From: Pithys albifrons albifrons
Lineage: Eukaryota > Chordata > Aves > Passeriformes > Thamnophilidae
Direction: 5' to 3'
Assembly (NCBI RefSeq): GCF_047495875.1
Contig: NC_092470.1
Coordinates: 15,103,001 to 15,167,000 of the forward strand
DNA: 64,000 nt
The notes beneath the pieces are model-generated. The model was given only the letters and a program-made list of their open reading frames with translations. It was not told the origin of the DNA and ran no database searches. Every line of letters begins with the position of its first letter. Position 1 is the stretch's first letter. The translations under genes and the position numbers were made by a program. This document shows positions 52,201 to 64,000 of this stretch, piece after piece.

Positions 52201-55200
52201 ATGTAATTATGGCAAAAGACCACCACTATTTGTAGACTTCCTGTTCATCAAACAATTTTAGTGTACCTTCACCTTGAGCAATTATTTACAGCATTGGAAA
52301 TCCTTAAGAGACACTAGAGACTGCAGAAGTTTACTGCTATCTACCCCTCCATTAAGCACTGATGCTTTGTATCAGCTTCTGGAATGACTGAGGGGAAAAT
52401 AAAAACACCAGAATAACTCTTTATAAATCTGTCCAATGAAAAGAAGAGGGGGGAAAATGTAATTCAGTTAAAACTCCACATTAGCTTTAGTCGAGACTGG
52501 AAGGCATTTTACACTTCAGCTGAATTAGCAGCTTGAATTCAACTTCAGGCTCCAATGCAGGCTTTAAGTCAAATTCCTCAGCAGAGTAAAACCCTTATTA
52601 GCCTGTCTTCACTGTAATTTTAATCTTACTTAATTCTGAGTATGTAATTTATGTTAAGAATAACCCACTTTTTTCAGAACAGGATATATTGCATGCAGAA
52701 TTATTCCCTGGCTAGCACACTTAAGGTTTCCCTTGGAGAAATAATTTTTTACATATTGACAGCAATGAAAAAAAAAACCTGAAAGCTTTAGAAAGATGCA
52801 AAAGAATTTTCATAAATGCATCACAGACAGTTGTATTAATTCACCTAATATATCCCTAACCCACTGAAACCTGGCCATGCAGTCTCACTTCAAACCAATG
52901 CTGTGTGCTAGAAAGATATTTGATCTGTGCAAAACTGACATTCCTTTTTCACCACACACACAAGGGGTAGGAGAAGAGAGAAAAACAGTTGATATTTCTA
53001 CCTTTAGAAAGGAACAAGAGCACCCCATTCCTTCTCCTGTCCATTTTTCCCCACTTATGATGAAAATTGCAAGCAGAAAAATGAAAACGGCTTGTAAAGA
53101 CATCTCAATTTTGATTTCCACCAACAAGACAAAATTCATAACAATTTCTCTAGTTTAAATGAAAACAACTTTAAAGCACTGTCTAAAGTTCACAAAGTCT
53201 GCTTTAGAGTCAAAATTGTCAATAAAGCTGCCACACAGCACTCAACTAAAGAGTATTTACATCCTGTATCCAACCTAAAGCTCTGAAGCCCCAGTTATTA
53301 TCTCTCCCAATCACGAAACATTCATTACGTATTTCCTGCATTATTTGCATGGTTGCTTAGTTTGGGGGGTTTGTTTTTTTTCAATGCCCAGTTACTGAAA
53401 AGCTACAGAGATCTCTCACCCAAGCTCAGAAAAAACACCAAGTGGACTACAAGAGTGGTTTCACACCCTCCTTCTACACTTGCTGGTGCAGTTTATGTTG
53501 TCCCCTTCGCTCCCATTCCTCTTTAGAGGTGATTTTATGTAAAAAACAGTTTAACTCTTACCACACATCTCCTGGCCCACAAACCAACACATCCTTTCCA
53601 GTGAAACTTATACGCTGTCAGAGCCTAGTGGTATAATCTGAATAGGAGAGACAGAGAATAGATATGCACTTGCCAAGTGAGGGGTTGTGATTTGAGAGTG
53701 AAATCCAAGAGAGATGCATGGACCAGGAGAAGAGCCAGACTGTGCCAGGAGCACGAGATCAGGTCTGTTCCATGTCACAGCCTGGCATCAGAACACCAGA
53801 TATCTTAATGACTTTCAATTACAATCCTCACAAATGTAAAAAAAAATTAATCACATGCTTTGTCCTCTGTATTTTCCTCCATTTTGTGTGGTGTACACAT
53901 TGAAAAGCTAAGGAGAGGGTTTCCAGGACTTCGCAGCACGTATGGCCCTGCACTGAGCTGTGCTCAAAGCAGGCAGCTGCACGAGGGAAGAGAACTGGAG
54001 AGGACTTGGACAGATGTTTCCATTCACAAACACTGCCAAGGAGCCGGGAATGCCGAGTTCACTACCTTGGCGTTATTTACATTTCACAACATCCAGCAAT
54101 AACCATGCCACAAGCAGTTTAGAAAAGGAAAATATCCTACAGCAAGGAAGCATTTTACCATCACCATCATTAAGGGGGCAAACTTTGCCTGGTTTCATTT
54201 TGCCCACTGCCATCCAAACAGGACACCAGCATTCTGAGCCTCATCAGCTTCCAGCTAATTAACACCCATTCCCTTTTGCACACACGATTGCTCCTGAGGC
54301 ACCAGAGATAGTTAACTGTGCCATCCCTGAACCACCTGGACTTTTTCTTTCCATTTTCCAGAGTAAATTGATTTTTAATCTAGCACAGAACACAACAGTG
54401 CCACAAACCAAACACTCCAAAGACCAAACCTGAACATATTCTTATAAATGGTTGGAAGGGTGTATTTCAGAGGCACTCATCCAAATCTCAATCCTGAGAC
54501 CCAACAGGTTTGAGAATTAGCTGCCAGATCCAGTTTGGCAACTAGAACAGCTATTCCAAGAGTGGTCCCATCCACCCAAACACACTGGAGTGTTAGACAT
54601 GGACCACATGCAACAATGTGCTCTGCATGTCCAAGGTGCTCCCTGCAGCAAGAGATAGGAAGGGTGATGGGAAAAGCATATTTTCACATCAGCGCTATGA
54701 TCCTCAAAGTCCTCTCTTAGCCCGCAGCAGAAGTAGGGAGAAAATAAAAAGGCCAGTATTACCCATTTCTATCAATGTCAGTACTTGTTTGAGCTTTCAA
54801 AGGGGTTCTGTATCTCAACACACACTGTATCGTGTTTCTCAAAGTTTCGTGCTGGTGAACATTGCCCAGACAGAGCAACTTTACTGGGAGTGCGTGCAAG
54901 GCTCCCCTCCTGCCACTGCCACAACGGGACACCTTCCTTCCCAAAGTAAACCAGACACTAATGCTATTTATGGATCCTGTTGCAGAACCAGACAGGCTCC
55001 CCAGCCACTATTCATCAACGTGCAAATAGGTTTTATTTCATGGCAGGCAAAACAGATTAGAAAGGAAAAGTCCTGAAGTTCTGTCTTACTTTTTGAAAGA
55101 AATATGTATTTGAAGAGTACTTGGAAATTGAACACAGAACAGTAACACCCCCAAATAAAATAAAGACTGATGACAAATTCTTTGAAGAACACTTTATTTT

Positions 55201-57604
55201 TTAAAAAACTGGCAATTTTAAATTAGTTCTTACAGGATTTTTAAAGAAAAGCAAATATCCATGGCAAAGGCAGCTGATGTTCCAAGGGACAGACCTCATG
55301 AAGAACATCAGCTCCATTGCTCCTCCCCATCCAGAAGAAAGACAGGAAATGTAACTGTGAAATATTCCTTACTTTGCAGAGAAAAAAAGCTACATCAGTT
55401 TCCAGAGACACAAATGGACAACATTCAACAGCACCACCTTTAAACATTAACGCCAGCAGACTCCGACATGCACTCCCATGTATTGGGGTTTCAGTGGGAA
55501 CCACAGCTTTGTTCTTACAAGCATTTTTCACAGAATCACTTTTGCATTTAAAATGTCAACCGTAAATGTATCTGCTATTCAGATAAAGCACCCAAGAGCA
55601 CTTAATTTTATATGCAAGAAGTTTTAGAAAGCTCTCAAAGAGCCCAAGGACATTTGGAAGGAAAGATGTAAGTTTAGAATGAGTCTTAGCATATCATCAG
55701 CAAAAAAAATTCTATTCTTAGATACCTCCCTTTGGTGTTTCCTATAATCTTCCTTTTTTTTTCTTCTACTCCTTTGAGAAAGTAAGTTGTTTGGTTATTA
55801 GGAAAAAAAATGGAAGAACCTGTTCTGCAAGGCATACAAACAAAGCAGTATCTTCCAAAAAAAGAAAAGCTCATTCAAAGTATGTAAATATTAGGGCTGG
55901 TAACACAAACAATAAAACCACAGGAAACACAAGAAATTAAGAATAGATCAGGACTCATTCAATTTCCTGGCTGCTGGATATATAAGCACTTTTCTGGGTT
56001 GAATGTATCAGAAAGGATTTATATGCTGAATAACAGACATCAGAGAGTTGACCTGGGTAATTTAAAGAGGCAAACAGAAATCAAGTGTCTGTTCTGATCC
56101 TGCCTGTGCTCCTTGGCAGGACAAGGGCACCGACCAAGGCAGCTACACCCAGAACCTGGCACATCATAGCACCAGGGGTTCAGCATCCTGCACTAAGCAG
56201 TGAATTCAAGTTTGCTAAAGCCACAGAGAAGGTACAAACAGGATTACTCCTGCATCTTCATGGGACACTACTTAATGCCCAGGACACATGCAAAAGGCTG
56301 CTGTTGAACGAGGCACTGCTCACTAATGCTGAGGCTGAGCAAGAAGCAGAGGTGACAGTTAGTTCCCAGCATGCAGGGTGGTCCATGCCATCACCACCCT
56401 GCAACTCTCCCTGGCTGGAAGGCACACTCCCAGAGCTCAGCACTGCATTCCCCAGCTCGGGCGTATTCCCAAATTCCCTGTTGCTGCTAGGCTTTCATCT
56501 AGCAGCATCTCAACAGCTCCTTCCATCCTCTCCATTATGGGCAGTTTTTTTGCCAACCAGCCAGAAGCAACAAGGTCCCAGCTAGACAGAGTTGTACATC
56601 TCTTGTGCGGAAGTTTAAAACTGATCTGCTGAGCGTTACAGTGACATTAACACAATCACACTGCAACAGCTCCTGCTCCGCCTCCCAACTTCCACCTAAT
56701 GCTTAACCAAGACTCCTTCTTTCCTTATGGTATCCCATGGCTCAGGTCCAGACTTACCTGGATCAAAAAAATCCCTACAAAGAAAACAATTTATTTCCTT
56801 CACTGCAAACACCAAGTGATGAACCTATTCAAAGAAAAAATTTAACAAGACTTAGAGCACATTTCCTCCAAAATGGCCTAAGTTTCTCTTGGCACCAAAA
56901 TATCACAAGCCCAAGGCATAAATGCACACAGATATTTATCCAAACAGTATTAATCTTTTTTCATTTTTATCAGAAGCACTGATTAGACTAAGTTTTTGGC
57001 AAAAATTGGCAAAACTTTTACTAATTATTTCCTGGATAGAAGGGAAGACAATCTTCCAAGTGGAGTATTAAAAACTTTATCAGTTTACACTCACTTGCTA
57101 AGCTTTATCCTTTTTAGACATTTCAAATGCTCAATCTTCATATAATGCAACTGTAAAGTTGCTATTTATCTGCCATCTATTATGTATGCATATAAATGCA
57201 TCTATAAGGACATAATATGTATTAACAGACATCGCAAATGGGCTAGATCCTGAAAACAATCCAGTAAAGAATGGGTAAAAAAAGCACATGTTTTGCAGTT
57301 TCAGGAGGACATACACAATTTCAAGCACATTCTTTGCCACAGGTTCTCCATCCTCCTCAAGTAGTTTTGAATTTTCATTACAAAACTTGCTCTCCACTTA
57401 CTCAAGTGTTTTCCTTTTCTCCACCCATCATAAGCTGTTGCTGGGATAGGACCTCTTATTAGTCTCAAACAACCCGATGACTTCTGAACTTTGAGATTAT
57501 AAAGCAAGAAAATTACTGAACACTCACATGCAAGTTGATTGGCTAAGAAAAAGTAGCACAAAGTCCTGCCAAAACCCTAGCTAATCTGATAAAGGAAAAA
57601 CTAG

Positions 57605-57991
57605 GGAGGTCTAAGCACTAAACCTCACGGTTTAAATTACCCACTGTTGGTTGTCCAGGTTGGAAGTGATGACATTAATAAAAGGAGTACCAGAGTAATT
57701 AAAAAAGATTTCAAGGCACTGACCCGATCTCTTCAGGGGACAGGAGCACAGGTAGTAATTGCCTCAGTTCCTGTGCTAGCTGGGATGAATGAGGAGAGGT
57801 TTAGGAAAGCCCAGCTTACCAACAGGTGGCTTAGGGGATGGTGCTATCGTCAAAATTTTGGGTTTTTTGATCATGGCGCGAACTCCGTGTTGCCCAGTCT
57901 CATCAAAGCAGATGGGCTTCATTTATCTAGGGAGGGCAAAAGAACTGTAGCCCATAAGTTGGCAGGGTTAGTTAGGAGGGCTTTAAACTAG
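57605..57991 (+). pseudogene. CR1 ORF1 fragment: C-terminal SGNH/esterase-like domain
   Basis: This 128-codon open frame ends at TAG 57989-57991 and has no N-terminal start; the conserved part begins near LLVVQVGS. CR1-group ORF1 proteins carry a C-terminal SGNH hydrolase (esterase) domain thought to act in the ribonucleoprotein. Here the block III region reads GSDD instead of the usual GSND, replacing the oxyanion-hole Asn with Asp. Block V is intact (DGLHLS, Asp at 57911-57913 and His three residues on). Block I with the nucleophilic serine and all upstream ORF1 sequence are lost by 5' truncation, so it cannot be a working esterase. Confidence 0.85.
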
Positions 57992-58062
57992 GTTTGAAGG
58001 GGGAAGGGACGGCAACTGGGCTCTCCAGAGACAGGCCTAAGAGCATAGAGCCTGAGTTGAGA

Positions 58063-60849
58063 ATGAAATCAATGGCCCAGCTGAAGTGCATGTACACCAA
58101 TGCACGCAGTATGGGAAACAAACAAGAGGAGCTGGAAGCCATAGTGCAGCAGGAAAACTATGACATAGTTGCTGTCACAGAAACGTGGTGGGATGAATCA
58201 CATGACTGGAGTGCTGCTATGGGGGGCTACAAGCTCTTCAGAAAGGACAGGCAGGGAAGGAGAGGTGGAGGGGTGGCTTTATATGTTAGAGAGTCTCTTG
58301 ACTCTGTTGAAGTTGAGGTCAGCAGTGACAAGGTTGAGTGCCTGTGGGCCAGAATCAGGGGCAAGGCCAACAAGGCTGACACCCTTGTGGGTGTCTGTTA
58401 CAGACCACCCAACCAGGATGATGAAGGGGATGAATTATTCTACAAGCAGCTGGCAGATGTCTCAAAATCTCCAGCCCTTGTTCTTGTGGGTGACTTTAAC
58501 CTGCCAGATATCTGCTGGGAGCTTCATACTGCAGAGAAGAGGCAGTCAAGGAGGTTCCTGGAGTGTATAGAGGACAATTTCCTTCATCAACTGGTAAATG
58601 AGCCTACCAGGGGAAAGGCCCTGCTAGACCTACTATTTACAAACAGAGAGGGGCTGGTAGATGATGTAGTGGTTGGAGGCCGCCTGGGGCATAGTGACCA
58701 TGAAATAATAGAATTTTCAGTCCTCAGGGATGTAAGGAGAGTCACCATTAAAACCTCTACCTTGGACTTTCGGAGAGCAGATTTTGGCCTATTCAAAGAA
58801 CTGATTCAGAGCATACCCTGGGAAACAACCCTTAAAGGTAAGGGGGTCCAGGAGGGATGGACATGTTTTAAGAGGGAGATTTTGAATGCACAGCAACAGG
58901 CTGTCCCAGTGTGCCGAAAGGCCAGCCGGAGGGGAAGACGGCCAGCTTGGTTAAATAGGGAGATTCTGCAAGAAATCAGGGATAAAAAGAAAGTTTACAG
59001 ACTATGGAAAAAAGGGCTGGCTACTTATGAAGAATTTACAGATAGAGCTAGGTCATGCAGGAAAAAAATTAGGGAAAGAAAAGTGGAATTTGAAGTAAAT
59101 TTGGCTATTTCAGTTAGGGATAACAAAAAGTCCTTTTATAAATACATTAATAACAAAAAGAGGGGCAAGGAAAACCTCCATTCTCTGTTGGACTTGGAGG
59201 GAAATATAGTTAAGGAAGATGAGGAGAAGGCTGAGGTACTTAACACCTACTTTGCCTCAGTTTTCACCAGTAAGACAGGTGGCCCTCAAGACAACTGGCC
59301 TCTGGAGCTGGTAGACAGGGAGAGGGAGCTGAATACCCCTCCTGTATTCCAGGAGGAAATAGTGACCGACTTACTGAGCCAGCTGGATCCTAACAAGTCT
59401 ATGGGACCAGATGGGATCCATCCCAGGGTGATGAAGGAGCTGGCAGAAGAGCTTGCCAAACCGCTCTCCATCATCTTCCAACAGTCCTGGCTCTCTGGGG
59501 AGGTCCCAGATGATTGGAGGTTGGCGAATGTCACCCCAATCCACAAAAAGGGCTGCAAGCAGGACCCTGGCAACTACAGGCCTGTCAGCCTGACCTCTGT
59601 GCCTGGCAGGGTTATGGAGCAGTTCATCCTGAGTGCAATCACACAGCACCTTCAGGGTGGACAAGGGATTAGACCCAGCCAGCATGGGTTTAGGAGGGGC
59701 AGGTCCTGTCTGACCAACCTGATCTCTTTCTACGATCAGGTGACCCACCTGGTGGATGAGGGGAAGGCTGTGGATGTGGTCTATCTGGACTTCAGCAAGG
59801 CCTTTGATACTGTCTCCCATAATATACTCCTGAAAAAGCTGGTAGCCCATGGCTTAGACAAGTGTAGCCTCTCCTGGATTAAGAGCTGGCTGGAGGGTCG
59901 GGCCCAGAGAGTGCTGGTGAACGGAGCTGCATCCAGCTGGCGGCCAGTCACCAGTGGTGTTCCCCAGGGGTCTGTGTTGGGTCCAGTCCTGTTTAACATC
60001 TTTATTGATGATTTAGATGAGGGGATTGAGTCCATCATCAGCAAATTTGCTGATGACACCAAGTTGGGAGGGAGTGTCGACCTGCTGGAAGGCAGGAGGG
60101 CTCTGCAGAGGGATCTGGATAGACTTGAGAGATGGGCTGATTCCAATGGGATGAAGTTCAACAAGGCCAAGTGCCGGGTCCTGCACTTTGGCCACAACAA
60201 CCCCCTGCAGCGCTACAGGCTGGGCACAGAGTGGCTGGAGAGCAGCCAGGCAGAAAAGGACCTTGGAGTACTAATTGACAGGAAGCTCAACATGAGTCAA
60301 CAGTGTGCCCAGGTGGCCAAGAAGGCCAATGGGATCCTGTCCTGTATCAAAAATAGCGTGGCCAGCAGGACCAGGGAAGTGATCCTTCCCCTGTACTCTG
60401 CATTGGTGAGGCCACACCTTGAGTACTGTGTTCAGTTCTGGGCCCCTCAGTTCAGAAAGGATATTGAGATGCTGGAGCGGGTCCAGAGAAGAGCAACAAG
60501 GCTGGTGAAGGGACTGGAGCACAAGTCCTATGGGGAGAGGCTGAGGGAGCTGGGGTTGTTTAGCCTGGAGAAGAGGAGGCTCAGAGGTGACCTCATCACT
60601 GTCTATAACTACCTGAAGGGAAGTTATAGCCAGGTGGGGGCTGGTCTCTTCTCCCAGGCACTCAGCAATAGAACAAGGGGGCATGGGCTTAAGCTCTGCC
60701 AGGGGAAATTTAAGTTGGATATCAGAAAAAAATTTTTTACAGAGAGAGTAATCAGGCATTGGAATGGGCTGCCCGGAGAGGTGGTGGATTCACCATCCCT
60801 AGAGATCTTTAAATGCAGATTGGACGTGGCGCTGGGTGCCATGATCTAG
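58063..60849 (+). CDS. CR1 ORF2: apurinic endonuclease-like nuclease and reverse transcriptase
   Basis: The 928-codon ORF begins at the first ATG and is uninterrupted. The frame is open from 57976, and the upstream in-frame TTG at 57994 would give 951 residues; the numbering below uses that longer form. The endonuclease domain (about 30-240) nicks target DNA for target-primed reverse transcription. It shows YTNARSM (N36), VTETWW (E63), GVCYRPP (134-139), GDFN (D167, N169), LLFTN (213-217) and SDH (234-236). The reverse transcriptase (about 455-740) shows [10 protein letters not shown] (468-477), YRPVSLTS (528-535), [10 protein letters not shown] (563-572), motif [10 protein letters not shown] (D599, D605), motif [12 protein letters not shown] (654-664) and motif C FADD (D687, D688). 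A conserved C-terminal tail follows (HLEYCVQFW near 808-816; SPSLEIFK near 933-940). All expected catalytic residues are present and length is typical for the family, so the copy is young or recently active. I infer trans-dependence for ORF1 and 5' promoter functions. Confidence 0.95.
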   Translation: MKSMAQLKCMYTNARSMGNKQEELEAIVQQENYDIVAVTETWWDESHDWSAAMGGYKLFRKDRQGRRGGGVALYVRESLDSVEVEVSSDKVECLWARIRGKANKADTLVGVCYRPPNQDDEGDELFYKQLADVSKSPALVLVGDFNLPDICWELHTAEKRQSRRFLECIEDNFLHQLVNEPTRGKALLDLLFTNREGLVDDVVVGGRLGHSDHEIIEFSVLRDVRRVTIKTSTLDFRRADFGLFKELIQSIPWETTLKGKGVQEGWTCFKREILNAQQQAVPVCRKASRRGRRPAWLNREILQEIRDKKKVYRLWKKGLATYEEFTDRARSCRKKIRERKVEFEVNLAISVRDNKKSFYKYINNKKRGKENLHSLLDLEGNIVKEDEEKAEVLNTYFASVFTSKTGGPQDNWPLELVDRERELNTPPVFQEEIVTDLLSQLDPNKSMGPDGIHPRVMKELAEELAKPLSIIFQQSWLSGEVPDDWRLANVTPIHKKGCKQDPGNYRPVSLTSVPGRVMEQFILSAITQHLQGGQGIRPSQHGFRRGRSCLTNLISFYDQVTHLVDEGKAVDVVYLDFSKAFDTVSHNILLKKLVAHGLDKCSLSWIKSWLEGRAQRVLVNGAASSWRPVTSGVPQGSVLGPVLFNIFIDDLDEGIESIISKFADDTKLGGSVDLLEGRRALQRDLDRLERWADSNGMKFNKAKCRVLHFGHNNPLQRYRLGTEWLESSQAEKDLGVLIDRKLNMSQQCAQVAKKANGILSCIKNSVASRTREVILPLYSALVRPHLEYCVQFWAPQFRKDIEMLERVQRRATRLVKGLEHKSYGERLRELGLFSLEKRRLRGDLITVYNYLKGSYSQVGAGLFSQALSNRTRGHGLKLCQGKFKLDIRKKFFTERVIRHWNGLPGEVVDSPSLEIFKCRLDVALGAMI

Positions 60850-60872
60850 TAAATGAGCTAGAGTTGGACCAA

Positions 60873-60910
60873 GGGTTGGACTCGATGATCTTGGAGGTCT
60901 TTTCCAACCC
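60873..60910 (+). other. CR1 3' UTR hairpin
   Basis: GGGTTGGA (60873-60880) pairs perfectly with TCCAACCC (60903-60910) around a 22-nt loop. This conserved CR1 3' stem-loop is believed to be recognised by the element's reverse transcriptase. Confidence 0.8.
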
Positions 60911-60915
60911 AATCG

Positions 60916-60939
60916 ATTCTATGATTCTATGATTCTATG
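60916..60939 (+). repeat. CR1 terminal repeats (ATTCTATG)x3
   Basis: Three perfect copies of ATTCTATG followed by A close the element. CR1 ends in such 8-mers instead of a poly(A) tail. The perfect copies agree with a young insertion. Confidence 0.95.
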
Positions 60940-63713
60940 AAATAGAGACCAGTCCAACTGCAGAAGGAAGCATGTCACATTTAGCAAGGTGCCTCTTCTC
61001 CAGATACATTGTCTGCAGAGATAACATTTTACCTCCCTAAAGGTACTGCCCACAGGTAAATCGCAGAATTTCAAAAACACAGAAAAACATGGGACTGACA
61101 GATAAATTTCATACCAATCAAAAAACACAGCTTGTAAATTGACTAGAGGGAGGGAGAAATTTTTCCGAGACCTACGTGACATGCAGCCAGTTACCACTTA
61201 AGTTTGTCTTTAACTTTCCCACTTTTGATGCACTTCACAAAAAATTAATCCTCTTAACATCCATGCAAGCATATTTATTATACACAGTTTTAACTTGTAA
61301 GCTCTTCAAGCAATGAGCTTTTCTTTTTCTAGCTTAATATACCACTCATGAAAAAGAGGACCAAAGCCCCATTTTAACTGTGGAACAGCTCTCAAGAAAT
61401 CTGCTCCCATCACCTCATTCCCCACCAGCTTCTTAGAGAGAAACAAGGCACTCACTCAAGAACATACTTTTAACCCAGTTAAATGCACTTTTAAGCTAGT
61501 TATGTGCTCACATCTCAGCCTCTGTGCTACACACACCCTTCTTCAGGCTACATAACCAAAAGACTCTTCCAAAATTAATTAGTAGTTCTGGCCAGAGTGG
61601 AAAAGCAGCTCCAGACATTGGAGATTCCCAAGCCTCTGTTGCATAAGCGAATTCACACACCTGTGCCCAAGTCAGCAGGAGCCATCAGCACACAAACACA
61701 GCCACCTGGTGGGTATCAACACAACCCTGAGCACCCTCCCATGATGAGCCTGAGAACAAATGTGTATTTTCCTGTTGGCATCCGCACTGTATGATACAGA
61801 AAAACCTTCAGTTAACAAACACGTGCAGCAACGTTTCAGCTTGAATCACACAAAAGTGTAAAGAGACATCTAGACCATGTGAAATGAATGTTTATTACAC
61901 AAGACTTTTAAGTGCATATAAAAGGGATTTAGTCTTTTCTTTCTCTACCCGGCTGAGACATCCTACCTTCCCTGCAGCTGCTAGGAGAAGAGAAACTATA
62001 AACATTTACATTTAATGCAACAAAAAGGTTTGCTCACCACCTCTAGTGTTCCACTGTGCTCTTAGACGATGACCACTCATCATAAAAATGGGTGGAGTGG
62101 CTGCAAAACACTCAGTGATGGAAAAACTGACTCCCATGTTCAAGAGACACTCCTGCACAGGCTGAAAACCCCACTGAAATGGAGTGTTGTTATTACTCCC
62201 CGGATGGGAAGTCTTTCAGCTACCGATGCAAACACATCTGCCACACAGCACGTGAGTGAGTATGTTTTACTTTTACCTCCAGAATCCCCCTCTGCACCAA
62301 CTCAAAGACCTTCAAATCAGACTACAGAAACTGTTTTAATTTAGCTCACACATGAACTCATTCATCTCCAGTTTAGTTGTTTAAACCAATTAAAAAACAG
62401 CTCTCCTAAGTACAAAGTGCAGACTTGAAGATGCCCAGTGCCATCAGCACCGCAGCCTTTCTGCTGTTCTGAAAGATTTGTGGTAAGGGTACAAAACAAC
62501 AAAATTCATCACGTAACATCAGAGCTACATCACATAAGCCTCACTCCTCAACTGACTCACTAAGTGATATTAACTCAAAAAAAGGGCAAGCCCTGGTTTT
62601 GCTGCCATCTTTTTTGAGGGTCTGACAATTAGGAAACGTGCTGTGCACAAACACGTGAATCAAAAGAAATTACTCTGTATAAGGGTCAAATCTGGCCATC
62701 CTGTCTCCCCTTCCCCCAAAAAATAAATCACTTCCCCCACTCCTTTAACACCTGCTTCCTTCATCTGAGCACTCATTGTCCCACTGCTATTATGGGACCA
62801 AAGCCTTCAGCATCCCAGAGGAAACTCAGGAGGGAAACCAGTGTATAAAGCAAGCAAGACTCATTCCCTTCAGAAATTCCACACCTCGGCATCCCCTATT
62901 TTCTCTCTTTTCCTATTGACAGCAAATTCCAAGATTTGGCTGGATGTTGATAGCTGCACATGCTGGGAAGCCAAATGTGCCACACATCCTGCTATTGAAC
63001 TCCACCATGCCCACAGGCACTAGCATGGAACACTTGCCTTGCCCTCACACCTCCCCAAGGACCCACAACCAACACCACAGAGCAGGAAACGAGGCTGGAC
63101 AGCCAGGCATGACCCAGCACAGCTTTTTGTATGGCTGCCCTGATGGGAGAGACTTCACGCCAACAGTCACGCTGTGCTCCCCTAACCCATGGCTGAGGCA
63201 GAGCAGCATCGGGGACATGGCAAAGGGAGTCTTTGGACAAATCCATAGCCAGCATCAATATCCATCAGATTTTAACTGTAGGAGGTTGCCATGCAGACTC
63301 ACGCACCCACTTTGGTCTTCCCTACACAGAAACAGGGATACCTCCAAGAACACAATGAGTTGGTCAGCATCTGGGCATGACACATGCCAGGTGTGTTAAT
63401 CCATGAAAAAAGAACGGGTGAGTCAGTAGTTTGAGTCTGAAGACGCTCCAGTTTAGAACAACTGCTCTGTGCCAAAATCCTTGTTTGTAATGGTTTTATT
63501 AACTGCAGTGTTCAGACTTACAGAACAGTTACACCACTGAGGGCAGAGACACGTTGGGAAAAAGATTTACTTTCCCAAGTAACTTTGCCAGAAACCTCAG
63601 ATACAGTTTAGACTGAATCTACAAACTATGTCACAGATTTTAACATAACTTACTGCTGCAATTTGCATTATTCACGGGTGATAAAAAGCACAGAGGACTC
63701 AAACATGACACAT

Positions 63714-63767
63714 TGGGCACTTTCAACACAGTTTTGAATATGGGTACTTTTAATACAGTTTTGAACA
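63714..63767. repeat. two-copy tandem duplication, period 27 bp
   Basis: TGGGCACTTTCAACACAG plus TTTTGAATA (63714-63740) is directly followed by TGGGTACTTTTAATACAG plus TTTTGAACA (63741-63767). They match at 23 of 27 positions and all four differences are C/T transitions. Confidence 0.85.
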
Positions 63768-64000
63768 TCATCATCAAATGACTTACACCCTTCTGATTTA
63801 AGATGAGCACCTTAAATCACAGTCATAGAGAAAAAGTCTCATCAAAACTCAGTCTCATAAATATTGAATTCATCATTTACTTTCTTTTCTCTTGCACTCA
63901 GAAATAAAACCTGAATTAGCTGCTACAGAAGAAAATCCTTAAATCCTTCCTTTTACACTGGATCAGGCTAATCTCAGTGGTGCTGTCACACTGCAAATAA

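Larger units (their letters stand above)
57605..60940 (+). mobile_element. 5'-truncated CR1 LINE with intact ORF2
   Basis: A non-LTR retrotransposon of the chicken repeat 1 clade. In order it has a C-terminal ORF1 fragment (to 57991), a complete ORF2 (ATG at 58063, stop ending 60849), a 3' UTR of about 90 bp with a perfect 8-bp hairpin stem, and three ATTCTATG repeats. The 5' boundary is imprecise: CR1-like protein similarity begins around 57625-57640 and an in-frame stop lies at 57602-57604. The 5' UTR promoter and most of ORF1 are missing. No target-site duplication is evident, as is usual for CR1. The element is antisense to AKAP13 and GC-richer than its flanks. Confidence 0.95.
45836..64000 (-). 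other. AKAP13: AKAP13 upstream intron, distal part
   Basis: Apart from the CR1 at 57605-60940 this stretch holds no gene that I recognise and no CpG-island promoter, so the first AKAP13 exon is expected beyond the right edge. The longest non-CR1 open frame (56085-56585, plus) lies in a GC-richer patch and shows no familiar domain, so I treat it as chance. A GATA-motif-rich block at 46595-46860 could be regulatory. The intron assignment depends on the AKAP13 calls to the left. Confidence 0.6.

Noticed and set aside
56085..56585. 166-codon plus-strand open frame
   Set aside because: It lies in a GC-richer patch, has no recognisable domain, no splice sites at its ends and a composition typical of chance frames.
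56758..56824. 67-nt minus-strand segment with a CCAG|GTAAGTC donor and a TTTGAATAG acceptor
   Set aside because: The donor is good but a second competing acceptor lies within the segment, no branch point stands out and the frame is broken. It looks like a pseudo-exon.
59371..59850. Minus-strand open frames of 140-160 codons inside the CR1 (also at 59781-60200 and 60271-60759)
   Set aside because: They lie opposite ORF2 and arise from its codon bias. They have no domains or start context of their own.

Overview
The window looks like a piece of a bird genome, probably from Neoaves. It is AT-rich, CpG-poor vertebrate DNA with very little coding sequence. Its recognisable repeats are CR1 LINE retrotransposons with avian-type 3' ends (ATTCTATG 8-mers) and one solo LTR of a family I recognise from birds. 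No bacterial, viral-genomic or organellar organisation is present.

The anchor is a 45-nt minus-strand exon at 4964-5008 with canonical splice sites. It encodes MKLNPQQAPLY, the start of full-length AKAP13 (A-kinase anchoring protein 13, AKAP-Lbc, a RhoA exchange factor scaffold). AKAP13 therefore reads right to left. Positions 1-4963 are the 5' part of the intron after the start-codon exon, and nearly everything above 5008 is the long intron or introns between the 5' untranslated exon(s) and that exon. I see no CpG-island promoter, so exon 1 probably lies beyond 64000. A second minus-strand exon candidate at 45781-45835 has a UACUAA-type branch point, a long pyrimidine tract, CAG acceptor and GTAAGT donor, and could be an extra 5'UTR exon. 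Joined to the start-codon exon, it would create a 10-codon upstream ORF whose stop overlaps the AKAP13 start codon (AUGA). A third candidate at 37722-38044 is a locally CpG-enriched open frame running into a consensus donor.

Mobile elements: a 5'-truncated but well-preserved CR1 lies at about 57605-60940 (plus strand, antisense to AKAP13). It keeps the end of ORF1 (esterase domain, broken), a complete uninterrupted ORF2 with all endonuclease and reverse-transcriptase catalytic residues, and an intact 3' hairpin plus three 8-mers. Older CR1 pieces lie at 19936-20030 (+), 21690-21810 (-), 28615-29140 (+, decayed RT), 36632-36760 (-) and 40094-40350 (-). A solo LTR occupies 37099-37676 (-).

The rest is intronic DNA with a few microsatellites and small tandem duplications, several AT-rich blocks that read like conserved non-coding elements, and scattered pseudo-exon-like splice pairs. 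I found no rRNA, tRNA or CRISPR array, and no evidence for a novel multi-gene system. The most useful leads are the AKAP13 5' exon structure and the apparently intact CR1 ORF2.
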